DNA of 64,000 bases from a bacterium (GCA_017645765.1 JAGCNV010000019.1:62001-126000), one strand, 5' to 3'. Shown: positions 8,607-18,570, counted from the first letter of the stretch. Notes: generated from the letters alone by a model not told the origin. Translations and numbers: made by a program.

Positions 8607-8634
8607 ATTATAATACAAATAAATTTTTTGTCCA
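8607..8634 (-). promoter_or_regulatory. Promoter of the purN/ssb/trmO operon
   Basis: Read on the minus strand: TGGACA (8629-8634), 16-bp spacer, TATAAT (8607-8612), about 48 bp before the GTG start at 8559. Confidence 0.7.
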
Positions 8635-8664
8635 TAAAAACCGTACTTCGTTGTAAAAATCTCT

Positions 8665-9006
8665 TTAAAAGGCATGCCTGAACATGAAAAAAACGGCGCC
8701 GACAAGGCATAAACCGGCAAAAAGGAAGTCCAGAGTCAGCTTTTCTTTCATGTAGAAAACCGAGAAAAAGGCGAAAACTATCATCGTGATGACTTCCTGC
8801 ATGACTTTGAGCTGTCCGACGGTGTAGAATCTGTAACCCATGCGGTTGGCCGGAACCTGAATACTGTATTCAAAGAACGCTATTCCCCAGCTTAGCAGGA
8901 TTATTAAAAAAATCGGCTTGTCTTCAATCTTTAGATGCCAGTACCATGCGAAACACATGAAAATGTTTGCTGCCGTGAGCAGAAGAATAGGATAAATTCT
9001 TTCCAT
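8665..9006 (-). CDS. DUF486 (DMT-like) small membrane protein
   Basis: 113 residues, four hydrophobic segments. Matches the DUF486 family by AWYWHLK, WGIAFFEYSIQVPANRMGYR and YTVGQLKVMQEVITMIVFAFFSVFYM. DUF486 proteins are half-size relatives of drug/metabolite transporters and have no established substrate. GAGG lies before the ATG. It stands alone between the purN operon promoter and the restriction-modification gene. Confidence 0.88.
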   Translation of the reverse strand: MERIYPILLLTAANIFMCFAWYWHLKIEDKPIFLIILLSWGIAFFEYSIQVPANRMGYRFYTVGQLKVMQEVITMIVFAFFSVFYMKEKLTLDFLFAGLCLVGAVFFMFRHAF

Positions 9007-9060
9007 TTTTTTACCTCAAAGAAGTTAAACGCTGAATATTAGCAGAAATTTTTCGGAAAT

Positions 9061-9084
9061 AAACTTATCTTAATTAAGGTTTTA
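9061..9084. repeat. Left copy of direct repeat flanking the R-M gene
   Basis: 24 bp matching 12203-12226 at 21 of 24 positions, including 13 identical bases at one end and TTTTA at the other. The right copy covers the end of the RND permease gene, so the left copy looks like a duplicated 3' end of that gene left after insertion of the R-M gene. Confidence 0.6.
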
Positions 9085-9097
9085 TTATCACCAGTCA

Positions 9098-12000
9098 TCA
9101 CCGTTGCCGCACCTGTTTCTTTTTCGCAAGCTTTTCATACATCTTGAAAAGCTCTGCAACAATCTCTGTTTCACTAATTTTTGGATCAAAACCGTAAGCC
9201 GCCATAACGGCCTTGTCGTTTTCTTTGTGAGCTTTTCTGAGGTCCGGCGGCATCGTCGTTTCATCGTAAAGGTCGGCAAGTGATGAATCGGGATATTTTG
9301 CGCGAGCATCAAGAATAGCCTGCGCGGTCTGCTCGATTTTTGCTTTCTGCGAATCTGTCGGATTGCACCACGGAAAATTGTTGTAAACGATGAAAATTGA
9401 ATAACTGTATCGCATTTCCAAACGGCCGCATACAGTCCGTGTCCAAGCATTATGAACATTACTTGTCATCACGCCGAACAAATATAAATCAGCGTCTGAA
9501 ATGATATACAGTTTTTGTCCGGGAATCATGTCGTTTTCTACAAAAGCCATCGGAATGTATTTTCTGTTTTCTGACGAAGTCTGCGGCATTGCGAAATAAG
9601 GTCTTGTTTCATCGAATTTTGCAGCAGGTCTGAATAAATGCGGCATATCTTTCAGCTTATAGGCATCACCGGTTTTTGGCTGTGATTCGCGCCACTCCTT
9701 GCAAGCTTTGACACGGTTCAATATCATAGGCAAATTTCTCAACTGTGCCGGAGAAATATCCTTCAGCCAAAGACAGTAACGCTTTGTTCCGTCAATAAAT
9801 TCACGTCCCATCGAAAAACGTTTTATCCATTTTTCTGATTCAGGTTCTTTTCGAAGAATATTTTCTCTTTCTTCTTCTGTAAGGATGAGATTGTTGCCTG
9901 ATATTGACATCGGTCCCATAATGATTTCAGGAACATTGCACAAAGGTTTTTGTCTTCTTTCCAAGAACACATTGTCGGCATCTGCCAGATAACCGTTAAT
10001 GTTTTTAGCTGCGGTTACAGTCCCGTCAGCATTGAAAATCTTCTTATTGTCGCAGTGATTTTTATCTTGATTTTGCGTCAGTAAAATCGAATCCGTGTGG
10101 CAACTGAACCCGACAATTACACAATGAACAGCAGCCTGATGTTCGCTTTCGCTTGTCCATTTGAAAGTTTTCCATGCAAAATCAATCCGTATTCCCTCAT
10201 CGAAAAGAGGTTTCCACAAAGTTGCGACCTCTTCTCCCTGGGTTATTGAATTTGTGGAAACAAATGCACAGTGGGTTGTTTTTGAATCTTTTATTAAATC
10301 AGATGCTTTTTTATACCAGCATGCGACATAATCCAAATTCCCTGCATTGTTCCAGCCTTTAAAAATATTTTTCACATCTTCCCGCTGAGCCTCAGAGCGT
10401 TTTTTAGATCCTACAAACGGCGGGTTTCCCATGATGTAGTCGTAATGATTTTCCGCTTGTTTGTGCTGCGGTTTTCCGACATTTATCTCATTTGTAATCA
10501 GATTTATTTCGTCATATTTGAATCCGTGTTCTTTCTCGGAAAATTTGCCGGAAGCACAGTATTCAGGTCCAGATTCCCTGACCATGTAAGGATAAATAAG
10601 ATTTGTTCTTTTTGCCGTTATTGTCGGGATTTCCGCTTCTTCGTGCAGGTATCTCCAGTCCATGCGAAGTGCGTTGCCTTCAACAATCGTCGCACTTGTC
10701 GAAAGCGGAAGAAAATCTAGATTCTGTTCAACAATTTCTTCGGTTTCTTTCATCATCTGACTTTCTGCTATCCAAAGCGCGGTTTTTGCGACAGTTACCG
10801 CAAAATCGTTGATTTCGATACCGTAAAACTGCGAAATTTTGACTTTTATCGGTGAAAAATCCTTGCTCGAAAGAAGCATCTGCGAGCCGTGAATAACTTT
10901 CAGACATTCATTTTCCAAACGGCGCAGAGAAATATAGGTCTCTGTCAGAAAGTTTCCGCTTCCGCAGGCAGGATCGAGGAATTTCAAACTGGCAAGTTTG
11001 TTGCGGAAATCTTCTAATTTGCTTTTTAAAGACACACCGCGGCACGTCTTTACAATTTTTGCAAATTCCGCTTTCAGATCATCCATAAAGAGCGGATCGA
11101 TAACTTTGTGAATATTTTCAATCGAGGTGTAGTGCATCCCGCCTTTGCGCCGCGTTTCAGGATTCAAAGTCGATTCAAAAACGGCGCCGAAAATCGTGGG
11201 CGATATTTCCGACCAGTCGAAAGGAGCACAGTGATTCACGATAACATCAACGATTTCTTTGGTAAAATTGGGAATTTCGATAGTGTCATCGGCAAAAAGC
11301 CCGCCGTTCGTGTAAGGAAACGAATTTATTTTCGTGTCATATTTGTCGCGGTTTTCAGGCTTCGTATTCAGAATTTTGAACAGTTTTATAATTCCGTCGC
11401 GAAGATTTTCTGTTGAAAACGATTTTATATAGTCTTCAAAAGCCGTCCTCGTCTCGAAAAGTCCTGCATCTTCGGCATAAAGGCAGAAAACTATGCGGAC
11501 ACAAAGAATATTTAAACTTCGCAGACTGTTTTCATCAGGTTCTATATATTCCTTGAAAAGCGCGTCATAAAGCTTTCCGACAAGCTCTCCGGCCTTCAAA
11601 GAAATTTTCTCTTCACGGCTTATATCGGCGTTTCCCTGATTGATCAAAAACTGCATTCTGGCAAAATCTTTATCTAAATCTTTCAGAAATATATGTTCAG
11701 GCTCAGATTCGCGGTGATCCATATCATAAATGAAAAACTCTTTGAAGTTGCAGGTTACAATCCAACGCGCGGCTTCCGAATAATTCTGTTCTTTTCTGTA
11801 TCTGTCAGCCTGCTGATAAGGTGTAAGCAAGCTTCCGTCCGACTGTTTTGCAGGTTTAAGAAGATCGACATCAATGCTTTTCTGTTCAATCAGCACTTTT
11901 GTTGACGGAATGTAGGCGTCAATAAAACTCGTGTGCCCGAGTTTGATCCTTTTCTCAAATTGAATTGAATCTTCAGGATTGGCAACACCGAAAACATCGC

Positions 12001-12112
12001 GTAAAAGCGATAACCAAAATGCCTGAGTGTCCTGCTTTTCGTCGCCCCTACCGCACCATTTTGCCGAAAATTCCTTCGCCGCCTTTTTTTGATTTATGCC
12101 GCTTTTCGCCAT
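9098..12112 (-). CDS. MmeI-like fused restriction endonuclease-methyltransferase (type IIG/IIL)
   Basis: 1004 residues from the ATG at 12112 (the ORF also extends to a TTG 18 bp upstream; GGGGCGGA precedes the ATG). N-terminal nuclease domain with a PD-(D/E)xK core: D65 then E76-Q-K78, in SFIDAYIPSTKVLIEQK. A helical spacer follows (about 150-350), then a gamma-class adenine methyltransferase with motif I FLDPACGSGNF (about 378-388) and motif IV IMGNPPFVGS (about 560-569), and a C-terminal target-recognition and helical region. Enzymes of this plan methylate one strand of a short site and cut about 20 bp away, so no separate R, M or S subunit is needed, and none is nearby. The nuclease triad is intact, suggesting an active defence gene. 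Flanked by direct repeats. Confidence 0.9.
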   Translation of the reverse strand: MAKSGINQKKAAKEFSAKWCGRGDEKQDTQAFWLSLLRDVFGVANPEDSIQFEKRIKLGHTSFIDAYIPSTKVLIEQKSIDVDLLKPAKQSDGSLLTPYQQADRYRKEQNYSEAARWIVTCNFKEFFIYDMDHRESEPEHIFLKDLDKDFARMQFLINQGNADISREEKISLKAGELVGKLYDALFKEYIEPDENSLRSLNILCVRIVFCLYAEDAGLFETRTAFEDYIKSFSTENLRDGIIKLFKILNTKPENRDKYDTKINSFPYTNGGLFADDTIEIPNFTKEIVDVIVNHCAPFDWSEISPTIFGAVFESTLNPETRRKGGMHYTSIENIHKVIDPLFMDDLKAEFAKIVKTCRGVSLKSKLEDFRNKLASLKFLDPACGSGNFLTETYISLRRLENECLKVIHGSQMLLSSKDFSPIKVKISQFYGIEINDFAVTVAKTALWIAESQMMKETEEIVEQNLDFLPLSTSATIVEGNALRMDWRYLHEEAEIPTITAKRTNLIYPYMVRESGPEYCASGKFSEKEHGFKYDEINLITNEINVGKPQHKQAENHYDYIMGNPPFVGSKKRSEAQREDVKNIFKGWNNAGNLDYVACWYKKASDLIKDSKTTHCAFVSTNSITQGEEVATLWKPLFDEGIRIDFAWKTFKWTSESEHQAAVHCVIVGFSCHTDSILLTQNQDKNHCDNKKIFNADGTVTAAKNINGYLADADNVFLERRQKPLCNVPEIIMGPMSISGNNLILTEEERENILRKEPESEKWIKRFSMGREFIDGTKRYCLWLKDISPAQLRNLPMILNRVKACKEWRESQPKTGDAYKLKDMPHLFRPAAKFDETRPYFAMPQTSSENRKYIPMAFVENDMIPGQKLYIISDADLYLFGVMTSNVHNAWTRTVCGRLEMRYSYSIFIVYNNFPWCNPTDSQKAKIEQTAQAILDARAKYPDSSLADLYDETTMPPDLRKAHKENDKAVMAAYGFDPKISETEIVAELFKMYEKLAKKKQVRQR

Positions 12113-12202
12113 TTCCGCCCCGTTAATCAAAATTAAAGCGCATGACTGTATCAGATAGAAAAACCAAAAACAAGTTTTAGAATAAATAAAGCGTTTTTTT
12201 AG

Positions 12203-12226
12203 AAACTTATCTTAAGTGAAGTTTTA
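12203..12226. repeat. Right copy of direct repeat flanking the R-M gene
   Basis: 24 bp, 21/24 identical to 9061-9084. It overlaps the last codons and stop of the RND permease gene (stop at 12207-12209), which places the presumed insertion point at the 3' end of that gene. Confidence 0.6.
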
Positions 12227-15200
12227 CGAGGATGCTGTCAACGACCGCATAGACGCTGGGAACAAGTATAAGGGTGATGAGTGTCGAAACGGTGAGCCCG
12301 AAAACGACTGCAGTTCCGAGCGGACTGAACATAGCAGAACCTTCACCGCCCATGAGCATCATCGGGACCATGCCGAAAATGGTGGTCATCGCGGTCATGA
12401 GAATAGGTCTCAGACGCTTTCCGCCTGCGTATATCAGAGCTTCGTTGGTCGTGAGTGAGTCACGCTCCTTTACCTGCTTCATGTAGTCGATAAGAACGAT
12501 CGCGTTGTTGACGACGATACCGACAAGGATGATCATTCCGAGGAATGCAGGCATCGAAAGGGTTTTTCCCATTATAAAAAGTCCGACGAGAACGCCTGAA
12601 ATTCCGAACGGGATCGAGAAGAGGATGACGAACGGGTCAACAAACGACTCGAACTGTGCCGCCATTACGAGGAAGACGAGGATTACGCCGAGCAGAAGGA
12701 GCGCGACCAGATCGCCTGTCGTATCCTGCTGCTGCTTCATGTTGCCGCCGTATTCAACGCCGATGTCGGCCGGAAGGCCGATGTTTTTGAAAGCCTGCTG
12801 GACCTGGTCGTAAATTTTTCCGACTGCGATATCGTCCTCGAGGTTGGCCGAAACGGTGACCATTCTTTCACGGTTGAGTCTGTTTACGACGAGCGAAGTA
12901 AGACCGTCGGTGATTTCAGCGACATCTTTGAGTTTTACGACAGTTCCGTTCAGGGTTTTGAGCTCCATTTCCTTGAGCTGCTCAATGTTCGAGCGGTCGC
13001 CTTTCTGATATTTTACGACAATGTCGTATTCCTGTCCGTTGTCTCTGTAGACCGAAGCAGTCTGACCGTAGAACGAGTATCTGACAGCCATTGCTATCTG
13101 CGCCATTTTAAGTCCGACCTTGCTTGCACGGATACGGTCGACTTTGATCGAGATTTCAGGTTTCAGAACGTCGGCGTCGTTCGTTACGTCGGTGAGGCCG
13201 GGGATTTTGAGAAGTTCGCTCTGGAGCTTTGCTGCATAGAGCGAGTTTTTCTCGAAACTTTTGTTGAGAAGTTTGATCGTGACCGGTTTTTCCGACATGC
13301 CCATACCGTTGCCGCCTGTCTGGAAATCGGCTTTTTCAATGCCGGCGACCTCAGTCGTGATGCGGGCACGGATCTTTTTTGCATACTGTCTGACAGTTGT
13401 CGTTCTGTAGTTCGTCGAAATGAGTTTGGCACCGATCGTTGCGGTGTTGGTACCTTCGATCTTCTGCGACATACCGCTGTTGTTGGAACCGCCGCGGACA
13501 TAAGTTCTCGTAAGGTGCTCAAGCGGGATCTCCTCTCGGATGATACGCTCGATATGCTGCGCCGCTTTTAAAGTTTCTTCTATTCTTGTTCCCTGAGGAA
13601 GCTCGATATCGATCTGGAGCGAACCCTGGTCATCTTCAGGCATGAAGTCGATACCGATGACAGGGACAAGCATCAAAGAGGCGAAGAAAAGCAGTATGGC
13701 CACAACAATCGTGGTTTTTTTGAAGCGCAGAGTTCCTGCGATAACTTTCGAATATAGATTTTCTGCCGTTGTCAGGAATTTTTCGCCGGCGCGGTAGAAA
13801 AAATTCTGTTTTTTAGGCTTGTCTTCAACGATGAGGTTGCCGTTCTCGTCGTGTTTTGCCTCGCGGAGGATCTTCGAGCAGACCATCGGCGTAAGAAGCA
13901 TTGCTGACATGAGCGATGCGGTGAGAGTGAGGATGATAACGCCTGCAAGCTGGCTGAAGAATATGCTGATAAGTCCGCTGACAAAGAAAAGAGGAGCGAA
14001 AATAACGATCGTGGTGAGGGTCGAGGCTACGATTGCGCTGCCGACCTCGCTCGCACCTTTGATCGCAGCTTCTTTTTTGGTTTCTCCCTGTTCCAGATAT
14101 CTTGTGATGTTGTCCAGAACAACGATCGAGTTGTCAACGACCATACCGACAGCAAGGCAGAGAGACATGAGCGAAACCATGTTAAGAGTGTAGCCGAATC
14201 CGTAGAGGAATGCGAACGCGATGATCATCGAAGCCGGTATCGAAAGGATGACGATAAGGCTCGAACGGATCCTTCTCAGGAAGAAAACGACGACGAGCAT
14301 GACGCAGATCATAGCGGTGAGAACCGAGTCAGTGAGGTTGCCGACCATGCTCATGATGTATTCCGAGTTGTCGCGGATGATGTCGATTTTCATTCCTTTC
14401 GGAAGTCTGCCGTTCATTTCTTCTATTCTTTTCCTGACAGCATCTGCGATAGCGACGGTGTTTGCACCCGACTGCTTCTGAACCATCATGAAAACCATGT
14501 ATTTTCCGTTGTTGAGACCGAACTGTCTCGTGTCGTCAGCACCCCAGAAGACTCTCGCGACATCCTTGATCCTGATGATTCCTATCGGAGTGTTTGCGAT
14601 GATAGTTTCTGCAACTTCCTCGATGTCCTCGTATTCACCCGGAACACGGAGAGTGTAGTCGAAAGAGCCTATCTGCATGTTTCCGCCGGGAACGGAGAGG
14701 TTTTCTGCTGCGATGACCGACGAAATATCGCTGACCGAAAGACCTAAAGAGGCAAGTTTCTGCTTGTCGGCAGCGATGATTATCTGTTTTTCCATCGCGT
14801 TGAAAAGGGCTACTGAACCGACGCCGGGGATTCGCTCGATAGGATTCTGGACAAAGTCCTCGATGACCTCTTTCTGGAAACGGATATCCTCTTCCTCAGA
14901 AGTGATTGCCATGAAAAGAATAGGCATCATGCTCATATCGATTTTGAATATACGCGGATCGTCAACGTTGTCGGGCAGGTAGCTTCGAACCATGTTGATT
15001 TTGTCACGGATCGAGTTCGTTGCGTCGGCCAGATCGACACCGTATTCAAATTCACAGCTTACCGTGGAAAGGTTTTCCATCGATTTACTGTGGAGGTTTT
15101 TCAGGTTTTCGACCGAAGAAAGAGCCGATTCAAGGACTTTTGTGATTTTTTCCTCGACTTCTTCCGAACCTGCACCTTCATAGATCGTGATGATCGAGAT

Positions 15201-15332
15201 ATACGGGATCTCGATATCGGGCATGAGGTCGATCGGAAGGTCGGTAAGCGAGTAGAGACCGAAAAGGGTCATCATAAGAAAGATGACCATGACCAGAACC
15301 GGCCGTTTGACTGCAACTTGCGGAATACTCAT
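12207..15332 (-). CDS. RND-family multidrug efflux permease
   Basis: 1041 residues, the usual length for hydrophobe/amphiphile-efflux RND pumps (AcrB type). Twelve membrane helices are expected: one at the N-terminus (RPVLVMVIFLMMTLFGLYSL), a block at about 335-545 and a second at about 865-1030, with two large periplasmic domains between. The FRDxFP-like MPDIEIPYISI segment after helix 1, and GMVVDNSIVVLDNI and GIVVNNAIVLIDYMKQ in the helix-4/helix-10 proton relay regions, are typical. It takes substrates from the periplasm or inner leaflet in exchange for protons. Last gene of tolC-tetR-adaptor-RND, 12 bp after the adaptor. Confidence 0.95.
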   Translation of the reverse strand: MSIPQVAVKRPVLVMVIFLMMTLFGLYSLTDLPIDLMPDIEIPYISIITIYEGAGSEEVEEKITKVLESALSSVENLKNLHSKSMENLSTVSCEFEYGVDLADATNSIRDKINMVRSYLPDNVDDPRIFKIDMSMMPILFMAITSEEEDIRFQKEVIEDFVQNPIERIPGVGSVALFNAMEKQIIIAADKQKLASLGLSVSDISSVIAAENLSVPGGNMQIGSFDYTLRVPGEYEDIEEVAETIIANTPIGIIRIKDVARVFWGADDTRQFGLNNGKYMVFMMVQKQSGANTVAIADAVRKRIEEMNGRLPKGMKIDIIRDNSEYIMSMVGNLTDSVLTAMICVMLVVVFFLRRIRSSLIVILSIPASMIIAFAFLYGFGYTLNMVSLMSLCLAVGMVVDNSIVVLDNITRYLEQGETKKEAAIKGASEVGSAIVASTLTTIVIFAPLFFVSGLISIFFSQLAGVIILTLTASLMSAMLLTPMVCSKILREAKHDENGNLIVEDKPKKQNFFYRAGEKFLTTAENLYSKVIAGTLRFKKTTIVVAILLFFASLMLVPVIGIDFMPEDDQGSLQIDIELPQGTRIEETLKAAQHIERIIREEIPLEHLTRTYVRGGSNNSGMSQKIEGTNTATIGAKLISTNYRTTTVRQYAKKIRARITTEVAGIEKADFQTGGNGMGMSEKPVTIKLLNKSFEKNSLYAAKLQSELLKIPGLTDVTNDADVLKPEISIKVDRIRASKVGLKMAQIAMAVRYSFYGQTASVYRDNGQEYDIVVKYQKGDRSNIEQLKEMELKTLNGTVVKLKDVAEITDGLTSLVVNRLNRERMVTVSANLEDDIAVGKIYDQVQQAFKNIGLPADIGVEYGGNMKQQQDTTGDLVALLLLGVILVFLVMAAQFESFVDPFVILFSIPFGISGVLVGLFIMGKTLSMPAFLGMIILVGIVVNNAIVLIDYMKQVKERDSLTTNEALIYAGGKRLRPILMTAMTTIFGMVPMMLMGGEGSAMFSPLGTAVVFGLTVSTLITLILVPSVYAVVDSILVKLHLR

Positions 15333-15344
15333 CTTTTCCTCCGC

Positions 15345-16487
15345 TTATTCTCTGGTTTCAACAACGGTTACGGACTGTCCTTCCTCGAGTTGTCTTCCGC
15401 CGCCGACTACAACATCTTCGTTTCCGTCAAGGCCGTTTCTGATAATCGAATAACCTTCGATCGAACCGCCCATCGTGACATCTTTTGAGTAGACTTTGTT
15501 GTCGTCTGTTTTGTAGTAAACCGTTCCGACTTCGTTGTCACGGGTGAAAATCGAGTTTCTGGGAACTACGAGATGTTCCCTTTCCGGAAGAGTAAGTCTT
15601 GCGCGGACCGTCATTCCCGGTTTGTAGAGATGTTCTTTGTTGTTGAAGACGAATTCTACTTTTACGCTGCTTGTCGCCGAATCGACTTTGCTGTTGATGT
15701 AGTTGACTTTCGCCGTTTCGGTCTTGTCGGGATATGCGTCAAAAGTTATTTCGGCAGTCGAATCTTTTGTGATGCCGTATATCTCAAGTTCGCTGATGTA
15801 AAGATCGACTTTGAGTTTATCTGTCTGGACTATTTCGAACATCGGAAGGGCAGGGCTCGCCATTTCGCCGATCTCGCCTCTTTTCATAGAAATATAGCCA
15901 TCGAACGGAGCTTTTATCGTGGTGTATGCAAGCTGGTTGTTGTAGTTGTTGAGCGAACTTTTTGCCATTTCCACCTGCGCTTTTGCCGCAGCCAAGCCTG
16001 CTTCGGTCTGTTTGTAGCCTGATTCGACTGATTCAAAGTCGCTTTCGGAGATCGAACCCTGTTTTTTGAGCTTTTTGTAACGCTCGTAGTCGCTGCTCAT
16101 TTTTTCAAAAGCAGCTTCCGCCTGCATTACGCCTGCTTCAGCAGCCTGGACCTGCGCTTCCGCCGCCTTTTTGCCTACCATGTAGTCGGTTTTGTCAAGC
16201 TGTGCCAGAGCCTGTCCCGCTTTTACTTTGTCACCTTCCTGAACATGGAATTTAACGATGTTTGCCGAAACTTTCGGGGTTATCGTCGCTGTCTGGAAAG
16301 CGGTCGTCGTTGAAGAACTGTCGAAAGTCTCCGCGAATTTTTTGATCTGCGGCTTCGTGATGATTACCGCCTGTGAAAGTGCCTCGCCTTTGTCCAGTTT
16401 CGGTTTCCTTTTGCATGACACCGAAGATAGAAGAGTAAGGGTGATGACGAGAAACATAATGATTGCGAACTTAAAATTGAATTTCAT
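15345..16487 (-). CDS. RND efflux periplasmic adaptor (membrane fusion protein)
   Basis: 380 residues from the ATG at 16487, which has GGAGG 6 nt upstream (an in-frame TTG lies 12 bp earlier). The N-terminus is a signal sequence ending SSVSC-KRK, a plausible though imperfect lipobox. Then come a lipoyl/barrel-sandwich half (VSANIVKFHVQEGDKVKAGQ), a long coiled-coil hairpin with Ala/Glu-rich repeats (about 85-185), the second lipoyl half (TTIKAPFDGYISMKRGEIG), a beta-barrel and a membrane-proximal domain. It links the RND pump with the TolC channel. Lies 13 bp after the tetR stop. Confidence 0.94.
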   Translation of the reverse strand: MKFNFKFAIIMFLVITLTLLSSVSCKRKPKLDKGEALSQAVIITKPQIKKFAETFDSSSTTTAFQTATITPKVSANIVKFHVQEGDKVKAGQALAQLDKTDYMVGKKAAEAQVQAAEAGVMQAEAAFEKMSSDYERYKKLKKQGSISESDFESVESGYKQTEAGLAAAKAQVEMAKSSLNNYNNQLAYTTIKAPFDGYISMKRGEIGEMASPALPMFEIVQTDKLKVDLYISELEIYGITKDSTAEITFDAYPDKTETAKVNYINSKVDSATSSVKVEFVFNNKEHLYKPGMTVRARLTLPEREHLVVPRNSIFTRDNEVGTVYYKTDDNKVYSKDVTMGGSIEGYSIIRNGLDGNEDVVVGGGRQLEEGQSVTVVETRE

Positions 16488-16500
16488 TGTTTCCTCCAAA

Positions 16501-17184
16501 TTAATTTTTATCTTTAAATGTCGTTTTTATCAAAGCGTCTATTCCGCTGATAATGAAGGCGGAAAACTCTTCATTAGTTGTTTTTTCAAGGATTTCTCCT
16601 GAAAATTTCATCTTCGGTCCTTCCGTTGCCGAAACAGTCTCTTCTTTCCTTATTTTGAAAAGCATGATCAGAAATCCTGAAATCATAGTGGAAACCGTTA
16701 TGGCAACTTTGACGATACGCGGGTCGTCCTTTTCTCTGCCGGAGTATGCTGAGATCATCCCGCAAAGTATCTCAAGCTCCCTGTCGCGGTCGATTTTGAT
16801 TTCACGGATAAGATCGGGGATCGTCGTGACATATTTCTGTACTTCGCGTGCTGTATCTTCCGAAAATTCGAAAAGAGCGCGCATTTCATCGTCTTTTGCC
16901 ACGACTGAGAACGAAAAATCGCAGTAAGCTTTGATTTTTTCGGCAGGATTTACAGCCTTTTTCATCATTGCCTCGCATTTTCCGTTCATTTTGTCGCGGA
17001 AATACCTGTAAGTCGCAATGATGAGGGCTTCTTTCGAATTAAAGTAATAGTAAAGCGCCGATTTCGTAAGCCCCGACTTTTCTGCGACATCGTTCAAGGT
17101 GACCTTTTCTATGCCGTACTGCTGCATGAGCGAGACAAAATTCCGAAGAATGATCTCCTTTTTCTGCTCGGTGGAGATTTTCAT
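16501..17184 (-). CDS. TetR-family regulator of the efflux operon
   Basis: 227 residues. N-terminal TetR helix-turn-helix: ILRNFVSLMQQYGIEKVTLNDVAEKSGLTKSALYYYFNSKEAL lies at residues 11-53 (the YYYF-SKE recognition helix is diagnostic). The C-terminal part is a helical ligand-binding domain. It sits between tolC and the adaptor gene, with its start overlapping the tolC stop as TGATG, so it is made with the pump it presumably represses and should autoregulate from the promoter at 18571-18598. Ligand unknown. Confidence 0.93.
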   Translation of the reverse strand: MKISTEQKKEIILRNFVSLMQQYGIEKVTLNDVAEKSGLTKSALYYYFNSKEALIIATYRYFRDKMNGKCEAMMKKAVNPAEKIKAYCDFSFSVVAKDDEMRALFEFSEDTAREVQKYVTTIPDLIREIKIDRDRELEILCGMISAYSGREKDDPRIVKVAITVSTMISGFLIMLFKIRKEETVSATEGPKMKFSGEILEKTTNEEFSAFIISGIDALIKTTFKDKN

Positions 17185-18512
17185 CAGTTGCCTCCGTCGG
17201 TGATGCTGCCGTATTCGGCGCCTATCGTGATTGCGAGAGTGTGGAGCGCGACTTCGTGTTCGTACATCGCGGTGAGAAGTCCGAGTTTTGCACTTCTGAG
17301 AGAAAGCGAGGCTGCCAGAAGGTCGGTTTCGGTCGTCATTTTAGCTTTGTATTTGTCTTCTTCGATCCTGAGGTTTTCTTCCGCTGATTCAATTTCGCGC
17401 TTTGAAATTTCAATAGCTAAAGCCTTTGTCTCGACATCGTTTTCAAGCTGGGTAAGCTGAAGCGAAAGCTGCTTTTTTGTCGCAGCATTCTCAAGGCGTG
17501 TCTGAACTTTTTTGTGTTTTGACTGCTTGATGTCGAAAGCGGTTTTTCCCCAGTCGAAACCGATATTCCACGAAAGCTGTCCGCCGATGAAAACTGTATC
17601 TTCAGGCTTCATTGATCCTGCATCCCAGTCTTTTTTGTAACCCGCTACAAGAGCTAAAGTCGGGATGAGCGGCTGAACCGCGAGCATTTCTGAATATTCG
17701 GAAATACTTTCGCTTTTTTCAAGAAGTTTGTATTCAAGCCTGTTGTCGGTCATTATTTTTTCAAGCTGAGAATTGTCTGCCGAAAGATTTTTTTCGGTAA
17801 CTTCCTTCTTTTCAAGTTCGAAAGAGTCCACCGGTTTGTTTATGAGAATGCCGATATTTCTTTTTATCAGGTTTGTGTTACCTGTTACAGTCTGAATCTG
17901 CTGGTCAAGCCTGGTCATCTCGATTTCGATCTTGAGAACCGAACGCTTATCAACAACGCCGGCATCATAGAAGTTTTTCGCCTGCTCGTAGTATTTCTGA
18001 AGCTGTTCTTTGGTCTCGTTGAGGATTTCCATGCTTTCATTCAGAAGCTGATAGTTATAGAAAAGACTCATAATCTGGAGTTTGAGCTGGTCTTCAGAAA
18101 GTTCGCGCTGGAGTTTCGCGATGTCTTCTGCCGTTTCCAGACTTTTGTAGCCGTAGGAGACGCTCCAGAGCGGGGTTATCGGCTGAACGACCGTGATTCC
18201 GAGAGTTCTGCTCTTCTCAGGAAACGGCACAGTTACAGGCTGAAATGTCGTCATATCAACACTTGAATAACCTTCTGGATTGTATTTCGGCATCCAGGTA
18301 AGAGCCACATCCAAGGTTGCCGTCGGCAGGAATGAAAAGACCGTTCCGTTCTTGCCGCTTTTCGCAGCCTCTTCGCTTTCCTGCATAGCCTTTATCTTTT
18401 CGCTTTCCTTCAGCGAGCGTTCGATGCACTCTTCAAGCGAAAATGTTTCGGCAGCCGCGGAAAAACAAGCAAACAAAATCAAAACTGCCGCCGTAAAATT
18501 TTTCAATCTCAT
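17184..18512 (-). CDS. TolC-family outer membrane efflux channel
   Basis: 442 residues from the ATG at 18512, which is preceded by GGGAGGGAAC. A longer in-frame reading to 18554 has no signal sequence at its start. Signal peptide MRLKNFTAAVLILFACFSAAAE, then two OEP repeats: FSLEECIERSLKESEKIKAMQ at the start, long heptad-rich helices near 140-215 and 350-425, and a GVVDKRSVLKIEIEM hairpin. Trimeric TolC proteins form the outer-membrane exit duct of tripartite pumps. First gene of the operon with tetR, adaptor and RND permease. Confidence 0.94.
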   Translation of the reverse strand: MRLKNFTAAVLILFACFSAAAETFSLEECIERSLKESEKIKAMQESEEAAKSGKNGTVFSFLPTATLDVALTWMPKYNPEGYSSVDMTTFQPVTVPFPEKSRTLGITVVQPITPLWSVSYGYKSLETAEDIAKLQRELSEDQLKLQIMSLFYNYQLLNESMEILNETKEQLQKYYEQAKNFYDAGVVDKRSVLKIEIEMTRLDQQIQTVTGNTNLIKRNIGILINKPVDSFELEKKEVTEKNLSADNSQLEKIMTDNRLEYKLLEKSESISEYSEMLAVQPLIPTLALVAGYKKDWDAGSMKPEDTVFIGGQLSWNIGFDWGKTAFDIKQSKHKKVQTRLENAATKKQLSLQLTQLENDVETKALAIEISKREIESAEENLRIEEDKYKAKMTTETDLLAASLSLRSAKLGLLTAMYEHEVALHTLAITIGAEYGSITDGGN

Positions 18513-18570
18513 GTTCCCTCCCTGAATTTTTGAACATTCGAGCAAAAAAGACAAAAAACAAAAACGCCGA

